Positions 50,437 through 60,867 of a stretch of DNA of 64,000 bases are shown in pieces. This DNA comes from Filobasidium wieringae (lineage: Eukaryota; Basidiomycota; Tremellomycetes; Filobasidiales; Filobasidiaceae), in assembly GCA_001600055.1 (NCBI GenBank), contig BCIV01000004.1, forward strand, positions 670,430-734,429, read 5' to 3'. Made by a program: the position numbers and the translations under genes. The notes under the pieces were generated by a model. That model did no database searches. It was not told the DNA's origin and was given only the letters and a program-made list of their open reading frames with translations. The first letter of the stretch is position 1. Each line of letters begins with the position of its first letter.

Positions 50437-51686
50437 AGACCCAGCCGGCCCCGCCCCGACCGTATAATCCCTAACCCCCACCCCCCTGACCACACCCCCG
50501 ATCAAGCCCGCCATGCCTACCCCGGTACTTCGGACCCGATGGAGAACGCGCCGGACGGTCGAGGTTCTTAATAACGGGAGGAGGAAGATGAGGAATTCCT
50601 ATGCAACGTCCAGAGGGGGTGGGGTGGGGGGAGGGTGGGTCAGTGCGATGCGGTGGGACGGAATGTGATAAGAACAAAACGGGACAGAAAGAAAGAGAGA
50701 GAAAGAGAGAGAAAGAGAGAAAGAGAAATCCAACTGATCCTCTCCATCCCCCTCCGATCCCCCGCAACGAGAACCACCAAACTCACGGTGAACCCAGTCC
50801 AGACCAACTGTCTCTCCATATACTCATAACTGACCGATCTTCCCACCCCATTCGGATCCCTAATAGGTCTCTGAGCGAGCCGTAGTAATCTGTGGTGTAG
50901 CGTTGGGTACCTGGGACGGTCGATGGAAATCGAACGATGATAAAGTTACTCTTTTTTTCGATAGGGGGAAAAGAAAGAGCTGAACGGGAAGACTCACGCC
51001 CCATCGATCAAGAACCAACCCATCCCCACCCCCTCCCACACCCTCCCCAGTGCCAGCAGACGCTCGGTCGAGACCCAAAGACGACGAGCCCAGCTCTTCC
51101 TGGGGTACTGGGGGTAGTTGTTTTGGATGGTGTGGTCGTGTAAGCGGGTGAGTAGGTAGGAAGGGAGGAGGGAGATTAGCGGGAGGTGCAGAGTTGGGGG
51201 GATACCTGAGTGAAGTGGACGGGGGGGTTGATGGGGTGGGGAATCAAGGTGAAAGGAGAGAGGGTGGAGAGCTCACGTGGGAAGATATGACGGAGGAAGG
51301 AACGAGGGCGTTCATGTTCGAACTTCAAGTTCTGTAACTTCTGTCCCGGCGTAGAGGGAGATCTCGGATCGCTTATAGCCAACGTCCAGACCAGGCATTT
51401 CAACAAGAGTCCGATCTCCGGGTTCAGGGCGGATTCCGAGCCGGGCTACAAAGCGTCGTCCGTCATCATCGCACGAACAGACAGCACACAGAAATGACCC
51501 ATGATCAAGTGACAACGACAAGTGAAGGACGCGAGCTGTACCGAGGAGACTCACGGAGAAGAGGGCCAGGGCTTGGGTTATTTTCGTCTGTAGGGAATGG
51601 AGGAACCCGGTGTCCAATTCGATCGCGTCCAGTTGAGATACCCTCAGTGCTCTCGGAGCGTGGTCGTTGGGTTCTGTCGATGACAT
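49786..51686 (-). CDS. PEX2: peroxisomal E3 ligase Pex2 with an expanded RING (481 aa)
   Basis: Five exons on the minus strand: 51555-51686, 51277-51445, 50998-51205, 50787-50910, 49786-50598; 1446 bases. Pex2 forms, with Pex10 and Pex12, the membrane ligase that monoubiquitinates the import receptor Pex5. RALRVSQLDAIELD starts the conserved part. NPEIGLLLKCLVWTLA, STPGQKLQNLKFEHE and the membrane segments (LPLISLLPSYLLTRLHDHT, MERQLVWTGFTEFLIFLLPLL) follow. The RING ligands are C321, C324, then C408, C412, C415, C418, C466 and C469. C412 stands where His is usual. An 83-residue low-complexity insertion lies between the second and third ligands, and a polyserine run precedes the RING. The frame is open upstream to an ATG at 51935; I chose 51686. 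Confidence 0.9.
50686..50728. repeat. purine (GAAA/GAGA) tract in a PEX2 intron
   Basis: A pure A/G run on the plus strand, so a pyrimidine tract in the PEX2 transcript. It lies in the last and longest PEX2 intron (50599-50786). Confidence 0.8.
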
Positions 51687-51922
51687 GTCGTCAGTGTGAT
51701 TGGTTGGGTGGGAGGGGAGTGGCTGGTGGCTATGGCCTGGAGTGATTGGAGTTGGATGAGAAGTCGCTGGTGAGTGGTGAGTTCCGGTTATGAGCGAGTT
51801 TGGACGAGCGAGACAAAGTAAACAACCGCGACCACCCTTTTTACCGTTCAGACGTCCATTTCGTTGCGTTCGATCGACTGTTCGTCGCAGAAAAAGATCA
51901 AACAGAACAAAAAAGTTGAACC

Positions 51923-53727
51923 ATGAAACGCTCATTCTTACTCGAAATCAAGAGGTCTTCTCCTTCGAACACGTCAAACCGTCTCTTCCCACTCGTCTTC
52001 GCTCCAAAGCAATCGGGTCATCGTCACTCCCACTCCCACCACCACCACCACCACCACTCCCACCCGCATCGCCCCCACTCATGGCTCCCCTACCTCCCAA
52101 CCCTGTCCCTCCTCTCCTTCATCCCCAACATCTTCGGACCGGAAGAAAACCCGACCCTCTCTCCGCACGAGTATACCACCCACAAGATCCATTCCATCCG
52201 TCCTCTCACGCCCGAACATGTCTTGATCAGGATCGAACTGTCCGCTCGATCCCGGGCTCTCTTCCGGTCTGGCTCTTCCCCTTCCTCTCCCTCTGACCAA
52301 ACGACCCAATCCATTGCGATCCACCACATCCTCCTCAAATCCCCTTCCCTCCAGATCGAACGCCCCTATACGCCCATAAACGATCCATCACACGACGGTC
52401 ACCTCGACCTGGTCGTCAAACGAGTCAGGGGCGGGGAGGTGGGTAGGTGGGTCTCTTTTCTTTCGGTTCGTTCTGGGGTGGTTCGTTTCTCATTCTGGTC
52501 TGCATTTCGATCTTCATCTTCATCTTCGTTGTCATTTCGATTCTACGCAACCCGACAGATACCTACACGAACTACGGGAAGGAGATCTACTGGAGATCAG
52601 AGGACCGGGGTTGACTTGTGCTCTTCCCGTTCCTACCTCTCTTGCCTCGACGAGCGCGGGTACTGCCCTTACTGCTGTGACGCATGGGACGGAAGGAGAA
52701 GAAGAGGGGGGGATCGAGATGGTCAGTAAACTCCCGATCTAGGTATAGGTATAGGGTATGGGCTGGGTTTGGGCGTTTATACTGCGTTCTTTTTGGTTCT
52801 CCTGGGTGCTGGTTGATCGATGATCGATGATGATGGACGACAAATTCGATCACACGACGAAACGACGCACGGACAGATCGGCACGGGAACGGGGATCGCA
52901 CCGTTCATGCAATTACTCGCAAAACTATCTCATTCCCCAGGCTCTCCCTCTACCCCAACCTCCGTCCCAGCCTCTCCTTCGACCTCGTCCTCTACCTCCA
53001 TCTCAAACCCAACCTCGCGCACCTCCACCCAACTCCCAACCCTAACGTTAACGCAGTACCTACCCTCCCCTTCCAAAGTGGATTTAGCAGAGACCCATCC
53101 GTTCTTGCCTTTCCTTAGGGAGACGTTCGGGCCGGTCCTGAGCGTCAGACGGGTGCGGGCTGGGGCTGGGGGTGGGAGGGGTTGGGATGGGGAGCAGGTT
53201 GCGGAGGCTGATCAGGGGAAGGAGCGGGAGAAGGAAGAGGGGAGGACGATCTGGGGTTGGTTTGGTCGCAACAATAAACCGGACTCTGAAACGACGGGTC
53301 GACAATCAAACCAGAAGGCAACAGACACAGGGACGGGGACGGGGACAGGGAACGGGGGGAAAAAGGTGTTCATCTGTCTACCTCGAGCGTCAGTATCGAT
53401 CCGGTCTCGCTTGCGGGGATGATGGGGTATTGATCGTTTTTCCATTTCATTTCATTCGATTGCGTTGCATCTCGATTACGTTCTACTCGCGCTACTCGAT
53501 CGATCATCCACGGTTCGACACCCTACCACCCTATCACCCGTTCACTTGCCCGACTACATTCGATACATAGACTGACGGTCGAATGGGTAGGGAAAGAATG
53601 GATCTTATCCCGATCGCGAAGACGAGCAGGAGCAGGAGGGGGAGCGGGAGGGGACGAAGGCGAGGTCAAGCTAGGAGGCGTGTTAGGTCGGTCAGGGTAT
53701 CGCGGTGAGAACGTTGTGATCCTGTAG
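51923..53727 (+). CDS. CYC2-like mitochondrial flavoprotein, cytochrome-b5-reductase fold (451 aa)
   Basis: Four exons: 51923-52446, 52559-52721, 52877-53388, 53571-53727; 1356 bases. The N-terminus is basic, then has a His-rich stretch at residues about 33-53, then a hydrophobic segment (WLPYLPTLSLLSFIPNIF). The FAD domain begins YTTHKIHSIRPLTPEHVLI, and RPYTPIN near residue 147 is the FAD-binding motif of ferredoxin-reductase-type enzymes. YLHELREGDLLEIRGPG and GTGTGIAPFMQLL (nucleotide site) follow. A low-complexity insert interrupts the NAD domain before KKVFICLPR, and VEWVGKEW starts the end region. Yeast Cyc2 is an inner-membrane flavoprotein that helps attach haem to cytochrome c. A plain b5 reductase is the alternative. 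The start lies 236 bases from the divergent PEX2 start. Confidence 0.75.
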
Positions 53728-53899
53728 AGCAGTAGAGCAGGTAGAGCAGTAGAGCAGTGGTAGCTTGTATAGCTTGTAGCTTGTATGCGGACACCTCTCG
53801 GCCCACCCGATCTGCTCCACCCCGCACCCCCCGCACCCCGCGCGCGCTCATGTCAGGCTCGAGCTCACGTAGCATCACGCATCACGCATCACGCATTAC
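53724..53899. repeat. short direct repeats after the CYC2-like gene
   Basis: GTAGAGCA recurs four times in 53724-53756, TAGCTTGTA three times in 53761-53785, and CATCACG three times in 53872-53894. The first array overlaps the stop codon of the CYC2-like gene. They look like replication-slippage products. The rest of the spacer to 54227 holds nothing recognisable. Confidence 0.7.
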
Positions 53900-54227
53900 G
53901 TCATCTTCCCTTGAGAAATGCCAATCTACCGCCGGTCAGCTTCTGTCGAGAGAGAGCGAGTGGAGGGGAATGTCGTAGGTCGGAAGGTTCTGTCCGACCG
54001 TTTCGATACTGCTCGTACGTTTTGGGGTACATAGGTTGAGATCGAGTTCGTTCTCACTCGCTCTTTTGGATCACTTGGAATAGTTGCGCATCACATTGGA
54101 TTGGATTGGATAGATAGATTTCTGACTCCGACGAAAAAAACACGACGACTGAAAATCTAAAGGACGACCTTGGACTTCCGACTTTTCGACTTTCCGACCT
54201 GCCACCTGCGACCTCGACGACCCAAAG

Positions 54228-54714
54228 ATGAACGTCTTGACCCACCTCGCCCGTTCTCCCCTTCCCAGGCTCATCCACCCTGTCCTTCAAAGACGTTCCC
54301 TCTTGACCCTCACTGGACCTTGCCGGGCGTTCCTTCCTTCTCAACAGTCGACTTCGAACGCGATTGCGAATGCCAAGGGGAGGAGATGGATCAGTGAGAC
54401 CAGCGTGAGGAGCGATGGAGGGTTGATCGATCCGCCTGAGGATGGGATCCACCCTGAGCAACCTAGTAGGATGGACCTGTGAGTCGCGCTCTGGCGTTGG
54501 GAATCGTTTTTTTTTTCGTGGGCGTGGGCGTCGGCGTGGGCGTGAGCTTGGGGGGACTGGCAGGTATGGAGTGACGAGCGATGTTCAGGGCGGAGGAACG
54601 GAGACGGGATCGGGTCGGATTGGACATCCGGGTCATCGAACGTTGAAGATCGAGTTGTCAAAGGAGGAGGGAGAGATCCAAGAACGTTCAAACGTCGAAG
54701 CGAGAGCGCGATGA
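54228..54714 (+). CDS. small predicted mitochondrial protein of unknown function (133 aa)
   Basis: Two exons: 54228-54478 and 54564-54714; 402 bases. The first 60 residues are rich in Arg, Leu, Ser and lack acidic residues (MNVLTHLARSPLPRLIHPVL, QRRSLLTLTGPCRAF), which is typical of a cleaved mitochondrial presequence. The rest is hydrophilic: GGLIDPPEDGIHPEQPSR, then a Gly-rich stretch and an acidic, helical end (LKIELSKEEGEIQERS). I do not recognise a family. The splice uses a standard GTGAGT donor and CAG acceptor. Confidence 0.6.
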
Positions 54715-55213
54715 GACGAAATGGAAGAACATCAGCTGATCCGAATCATTCTTTTTCTTCTTTCCCTTTTCCTCTCCATCTCCTTTGCTCTCCCTCTCAC
54801 CCCGCTCACCCGAAACCCGAACAACAACAACATCCCACTTGCACGCTCGACCTTCTACTGCGGACTCGCACCCGATCACCACTCTCATCCCTGATCGCCC
54901 CTCTCCCTCCACTGCAACCGATCTGAAACCCCTTTCCCCCTCCGTCCTGGGCCCCGTCACCTCTCCGCTCCGCTATGTGTTCGTTGGGTTTGGGGTTGTC
55001 TTTGGGTGAAACGCACGCGCGGGGGATGGAATGTCTCTGATCTGTGTTGCTGGTGATGGATTTTTTCTCGCTGGTGGTCATGTGGCTGGATACTCCGTGG
55101 GGCTGGTTCGATATAAAACCGCGGGGTCTCTCTCGTCCGCTCGTCCTTTCACTTTTGGTTCTCACCGACTTCACCATCACTGACAACCCAACACAATCGA
55201 CTCGATAACAACA
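54715..55213 (+). promoter_or_regulatory. spacer with TATA box before the oxidoreductase gene
   Basis: TATAAAA at 55112-55118 lies 102 bases before the ATG at 55214. The rest of the 499 bases is C/T-rich and without a supported gene. Confidence 0.5.
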
Positions 55214-57559
55214 ATGTTGACCACCTCCTCCCTCTTCAACCGGATACACCTCCTCGCTCCTCATCGAACACGTTCGATCTCATGCACCGCCACGCTCATC
55301 CGACCCATCCCTTCCCTCCCCACCCTGAACCCTACCGCTCGGTTGATCGCGACCACCGCTCAACCCATGGGACTCAACAGTCAACCTCCTCCCGCCCCCG
55401 GAACGGACTTTAACGTGGCCATGATCGGGGCCGGGGTGAGTTGGATGGCGTGGTACAACTTGTTCGGATAGTGGAGCTGATAGATGTATCGTCCTTGCCA
55501 GAACATCATGTTCGGTTCCGACGAAGGTCCATGGAAGTAAGTCATCCCCCTCTCCTCAGCTTACCTTCATCTTCCTCTTACTAACCACCCTCTCCCTTGG
55601 ACGCTCCCTGACAGCCACTCGTTCCGCTTCGAACACAAACTAGGTCCCCGACTAAAAGTAGTGGCCCTCATCGACCCTGCCGTGGAACGGGCGGAGACGG
55701 TTTTGGCAGGGAAGAGGGCTTCGTTCGTGGAGAGCGCTTATAGGGATACGGTCGTCTACAAGACCGTGGAGGATTTCAAGGAGGCCATGACGAAGAGTAA
55801 CGAACCTCAGTGAGTCGGGTCGTCGTATCGCGGGGATGGCTTCTTGTGGGGTAGTGATCCTTACCTCTCTTCTTTCTTCCTCCCTGCGTCAGCGCGATCG
55901 TCGTCGGTTCCCCGCCCGCTTATAGGGGTGGAACTCAACCCCCTAGAGACCTCGAGTTGAAGTTGCTGGAATTATTCCCCAACTCGAACTATTTCATCGA
56001 AAAGGTCTGTCCCCTGGGGTTCACCCCTTCAGCCCCTCGTGTCTCGCTCGAATTCGAACTGATTCATCATGTCTTGGATTGACGCGATGACGCGATCCAG
56101 CCCGTCTCCTGTGGACCTGTTAATGAGGCCATGTCGTTGACCAAGACCCTGATCGAGTCCAACAAGATCATCTCCGTCGGGTGAGTGGTGATCCGTCGAT
56201 CCTCCTCTTCCTCTTCCTCTTCCTCTTCCTCTTCCTCTTCCTCTTCCTCTTCCTCTTCCTCTTCCTCNNNNNNNNNNNNNNNNNNNNNNNNNNNNNNNNN
56301 NNNNNNNNNNNNNNNNNCTTCCTCTTCCTCTTCCTCTTCCTCTTCCTCTTCCTCTTCCTCTTCCTCTTCCTCTTCCTCTTCCTCTTCCTCTTCCTCTTCC
56401 TCTTCCTCCTCCCCCTCTTCCGGGTCATATAACGCGCGCTGATCGGTTCGGACTGGATAGGTACATGTTGAGGTACCTCCGATGCGTCCAGAAGATGAAA
56501 CAGATCATCGCTTCCAACAACTTGACCGTCATGGGTACGATCGCTCGATACGTGAGTTTCTTTTGCCGTCGTTCTTCCAACGGCTTTGGTATGGGGATGG
56601 GGATTTGGCTGATCCGCTTCGACCTGATCCGCTTTTACCGAACCTCTCCAGGCCTGCGCTTACGAGGCCATCGCGAAACCCGCTTGGTGGAACAAGGCGA
56701 TCGATATGGGTCCCGTCATCGAACAGGGAACGCATTTCTGTGATTTGTCCAGGTACTTTGGGGGTGATGTTGAGATCAGTTCCGTTCAGTGAGTAGGACC
56801 GGTGTTTGTTAGTGTTTGACAGACCGTAGGGTGGGGGGCTGATGGATGGGTGGTGATCTCTCTCTTTCAGAGCTCATTCGGTCGAGTGGGACGAGGAACC
56901 TGGTCAGTTGAGCAAGATCCCGGTTGATGAGAGCAAGATCCCGGAGGAATTGAGGATCCCTAGGATGACCAGTGCTACTTGGTCAGTCCCCTCTAATTCT
57001 TGCCGATACCGAATCGTTCCCCGAAACCTGATCTCGGTTCGCTCACGCTGGCAGGAAATACAAGAACGGAGCGATCGGTTCTTTCGTACACGCCGTCGCC
57101 CTCCAGGGAACAGCCTATTCTTGCGAATTGGAGGTCATCTGTGATGGGTTCCAGATGAGGTTGGTCGATCCTTACAACGCCCCCGTGCTCTACTTGAGGA
57201 GACCGGGTGATGATATCGAGGAGAGACACGCGTACTCGGACGACGATCGTGAGTCACGCACGTACACCCGGAAGAGATCGGTCAGCTGATGCGTCGTGAT
57301 GGGGCGGTGTAGCTTTCTTCAGCGAGGTCTCCAACTTTATCGATTGTATCGAGGGAGGACCTGATCCTCACATCCTCTCCTCCTTCGAGGACGCTACCAA
57401 GACTTACGAGCGAGTCTTACGTTCTTTTTCTTCGTCTCTACGCGCGCTGATCAGCTTCTCGTTACAACTTGCAGACTCACCTGGGCCATCAGGCGTGCAT
57501 CCGAGGCTAGCGCTGCCGCTCGTCTCCAATTGGCCGCCTCTGACCGTATCACCGAATGA
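55214..57559 (+). CDS. Gfo/Idh/MocA-family NAD(P)-dependent oxidoreductase (452 aa)
   Basis: Eleven exons: 55214-55435, 55502-55536, 55615-55809, 55893-56004, 56101-56180, 56461-56551, 56652-56788, 56871-56981, 57055-57248, 57313-57409, 57475-57559; 1359 bases. The first 50 residues are basic and look like a presequence, although a start at an internal MGLNSQ (55367) is possible. The Rossmann core has FNVAMIGAG, LKVVALIDPA and HAIVVGSPPAYRGG. The family's EKP motif is present in YFIEKPVSCGP, and VGYMLRYLRC follows. AKPAWWNKAIDMGPVIEQGTHFCDLSRY holds the conserved DxxxxxxH-type catalytic region. The substrate (a sugar or polyol, for example) is not predictable. The last intron uses a GC donor. 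An intron at 56181-56460 contains a microsatellite and an assembly gap. Confidence 0.9.
56201..56410. repeat. (CCTCTT)n microsatellite with a 50-N assembly gap
   Basis: A hexanucleotide run of CCTCTT units is interrupted by exactly 50 Ns at 56268-56317. The size of 50 suggests a conventional gap of unknown true length. It lies inside an intron of the oxidoreductase gene, so the coding frame is not affected. Confidence 0.95.
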
Positions 57560-57995
57560 TTTGGCCTCTGATGATATAGATACCTAGAGAGAAGGACGGG
57601 GTTCGCATATATTTCGCCCCGGTTTGGGGGGGAAACGGTTGACGGGCTTGGGTATTTCTTAGATGGACGATGTGTCCTGGATGAAAACAAGAATGATATA
57701 AACTATGCTTATCGATGGATCGTGTACATGTGTGATGGTCGAACGAGACGATTGATACTTTGTGGATGAGCTCTCAACGTTTTCGACCGGCCAATGAGCG
57801 ATCTCGTTTGAGCCCGGTGAGGTTATATCGGTCATGTCCGTCTCCGGGGCGATATCCGTGAAGAGCAAGAGATATCGTTTTCAAAACCTCACTTGGGATA
57901 AATCAGCAACCTTCCTCAATTCTTTCCACCGAATATTACTGGATCCACTAGCCACTACCAGTACCCACCTTCCACGAGGACTAGGTGACCACATC
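57560..57995. other. intergenic region before the MFS gene
   Basis: These 436 bases lie between tandem genes. A G-run is found near 57626-57632. An upstream ATG frame at 57834 overlaps the MFS start out of frame and is not supported. Confidence 0.45.
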
Positions 57996-60525
57996 ATGTC
58001 GTCCGTAAACGATAGAACCCCTTTACTGCCCGATCGAACCAGGTCCCCCGATTATGCCTCGACCGATAACGAGACCCTCGAACAAAAGGCACCCGAGTTC
58101 AACATCGATATAAGCAAGAAGGACTTTTATTGGATGTTGGCTGGATTGTGGTCCATGTACGTGTCTTCCACAGAGCTTCGATGGTCCACTCGACTCACCT
58201 CTTCTTGGCAGAACGATCCTGGCAAGTCTCGATGGAACGATCGGTATGCTCATACAGCTGGAGGTTTCTAGACTTGACATTGATTTTTATGGTATCGTAT
58301 AGTGGCTACATTACTCACCGATATCGGGAGCAGTTTCCATAAATCCAACCTCAGCGGTTGGTTAGGAGCTTCCTACCTACTAACAGTCTGGTAAGCAGAC
58401 CCCATGTTCGGTGTACCTTGAATTCAAGCTGAGACACCGGGGAATAGCGCTTTCACTCCAATCTATGGCCGTCTTTGCGATATCATTGGGCGACGAGGGT
58501 CAATGATGATCGCGATCTTTTTCTTTGGTATGTTTCACCAGTCTCTACCCCAGGAGCCGCTCGACTTATCCCTATCGTCCCTGATATGGTATTTAGGTAT
58601 CGGAACTGTCGGTCAGTTTACTCTACAGCCTATCATGGTCGCATGCTCTCAGCTGAAGTGTATGCGGAACAGGTTGTGGGATCGCTCCTTCGATGGAAAC
58701 CTTGATCCTCGCACGAGCAATCGCAGGAATGGGTGGGGGTGGATTGACCTCTATCGGAAGTATCGTTGTCTCTGATGTCGGTGAGTGGACCTATGTGTGA
58801 AACCTTCTCCGGGATGGAGAGCTAAGGAGGTGTTTACTTTTACAGTCCCTTTGTGAGTACGATCTATTTCTCCGTGCTGAAAGCAGTTGGTTGAGGTATT
58901 CAATGTGAATGCAGAAAAAGAAGAGGTCTTTATCAAGGTCAGTATGCGATGTTTATAGTGAGATGTCATCAGCTAAAAGATCAAATATTGCTACAGGTCT
59001 CGCAAATTGTTTCTTCGGATTAGGAGCCGGTCTTGGAGGACCAGTCGGTGAGCTCCCTTCCTGCTTTGCATCCAAGCTAGATACTAACGCTCGCTGGTTG
59101 TGATCGTCAGGCGGCCTCCTCAGCAACACACTCGGGTGGAGATGGGCATTCATCATCCAAATCCCCATTCTTCTCGCATCAGCAATAACCGTTTGGTTCA
59201 AGGTTCATATCCCTCTAAAATCAACCGGGGAAACACCGTTCCAGAAACTATCCAAAATCGACTTTCTCGGTTCCTTGACGTTGGTAACGACCGTTTCCTG
59301 TTTACTCGTAGCGATGACTTTGAAAACTAGTGCGGATACGGAGTTGCCTTGGAGCGACCCGAAAGTGTGGGTGTTACTGCTCTTGAGCGGGGTTTTCGGA
59401 GTTGCTTTCGTTCTGGTCGAGACTTTCGTTGCCAAGGCGCCATTGATGCCTATGCGATTGGTCACGTAAGTTTGTCTTGCGACTGGACATCTCTCCTGGA
59501 CTGTACTGAACGGTGACTCGCTATACAGACAACGAACGCCCGCTTTCGTAGCTCTTAGCAACTTTATGTGCTCCGTTCTGGCTTTCAGCGTCGTGAGTTG
59601 TCCCTCATACTGTATGCCAACAATCTCCCGTTCGCTTAACTAGTCTGTGAATAGTTGTACAACTACCCCTTGTTTTTCGCCGCGGTCAAGCTTAGCTCTT
59701 CTTCCGTCGCTGGAGCTCATCTCGTTCCTAACAGTGCAAGTCAAACCTCCTTGAGCTTATATCCGATCTCAGAACGAGATCGCTCACGCATTGCCTCTTA
59801 TAGATTGCTCTGGCACTAGGATCTGTAGCTGCTGGTGCCTATATGCGAGCCACAGGGAAATACTGGTGGATGACCGCTTTCATGGCTCTCTTAGCCCTTC
59901 TTTCTTCCCTCGCCATGACCCAGCTCAGGCAAGATAGTCCCGAATGGTTCTTGTGGATCGCCATCATTCCCAACGGATTCGGTGTCTCTGGTTTGATCAC
60001 GAGCACTTTGATCGCCTTGATCGGATCTGTCAAGAGGGAAGATATGGCCGTCGCTACTGGAAGTAAGAGTCCTTCCTGTTTACATACCATGTTTCATGAG
60101 ATTAACACAGCCTGTAGTTTCCTATATGTTCAGAACCACGGGTCAGGTACTAGGAGTCAGTCTGGCGAGCTCAATCGCCCAGTCGGTTTTGACAAAGCGA
60201 CTTGTCGAAAACTTAAAAGGTCCCGATGCAAGCAAGGTGCGTCCATCTCTAACATCGTAATGAGGACCTGTAGCTGATCTTACGGTCGAAACAGATCATC
60301 ACTCAAATCCGACATTCGACTTCTTCCATAGCTGAACTCGACCCCGCCACGAAAGCAATCGCCATCAGCGCTTACTCGGACGCACTCCACGTCGTGTTCT
60401 GGTGTCAAGTTGGCATAGCTGTCATAACTCTACTCGCAGTTATGGGCATGCGCGAGGTACACCTTCCAAACACAGGGGCTCCCCGCACTGAAGAAGAACC
60501 GGTGAAACCGGCAGACGATGAGTGA
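57996..60525 (+). CDS. major facilitator superfamily transporter, DHA2-like (557 aa)
   Basis: Fifteen exons: 57996-58156, 58212-58243, 58303-58390, 58448-58527, 58597-58611, 58673-58780, 58846-58852, 58915-58937, 58997-59047, 59111-59465, 59529-59592, 59655-59735, 59804-60062, 60118-60236, 60295-60525; 1674 bases. The cytosolic N-terminus is followed by about 14 membrane helices. Motifs include SLDGTIVATLLTDIGSSF, PIYGRLCDIIGRRG (MFS signature A), ARAIAGMGGGGLTSIGSI, VPLKRRGLYQGLANCFFGLG and GAGLGGPVGGLL (motif C type). FRTTGQVLGVSLASSI is typical of vacuolar basic amino-acid and drug:H+ antiporters (Vba/Azr group). The substrate is unknown. Exon 7 has seven bases and exon 5 has fifteen. The intron after 59735 starts with GCAAGT. 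All these are needed to keep the conserved sequence. Confidence 0.92.
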
Positions 60526-60867
60526 ACGGACAGGACAGATGACAGCGTGTTAGAGGCGAATTTGTACTTCTTATCACTATGAGAATGTCTCGATAGACTA
60601 TGAACAATCGTTCTGACTGGGTACAACCATCTACAAGTGGGTACGATCAAGTGTCGACCCTTCCAAGAAAGCGTGAAGCGGTAGAACCCATTAATCTATC
60701 GTCCCGCCGACCAGAAAACAGCCTATATTATCATGTATCGTATGTGTACAACCAGTCTCAAGCACGAATACCATTTTGTGCGATGTGTGAGAGAAAGCCC
60801 GCGGGAGACCTGATAATTCTGCAAGGTCATCGTACCGCTTCGATTCTGTCCGAAAGTCGAAATCCGT
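60526..60867. other. convergent intergenic region
   Basis: The MFS gene and the carrier gene converge across 342 bases. Nothing else is visible. Confidence 0.5.

Noticed and set aside
56168..56442. Open frames through the CCTCTT repeat on both strands
   Set aside because: They consist of repeat translation and unknown bases and lie in an intron.
58157..58226. Acceptor at 58226 for MFS exon 2
   Set aside because: It drops residues before LDGTIVATLL; the acceptor at 58211 gives SITILASLDGTIV, which fits MFS proteins better.
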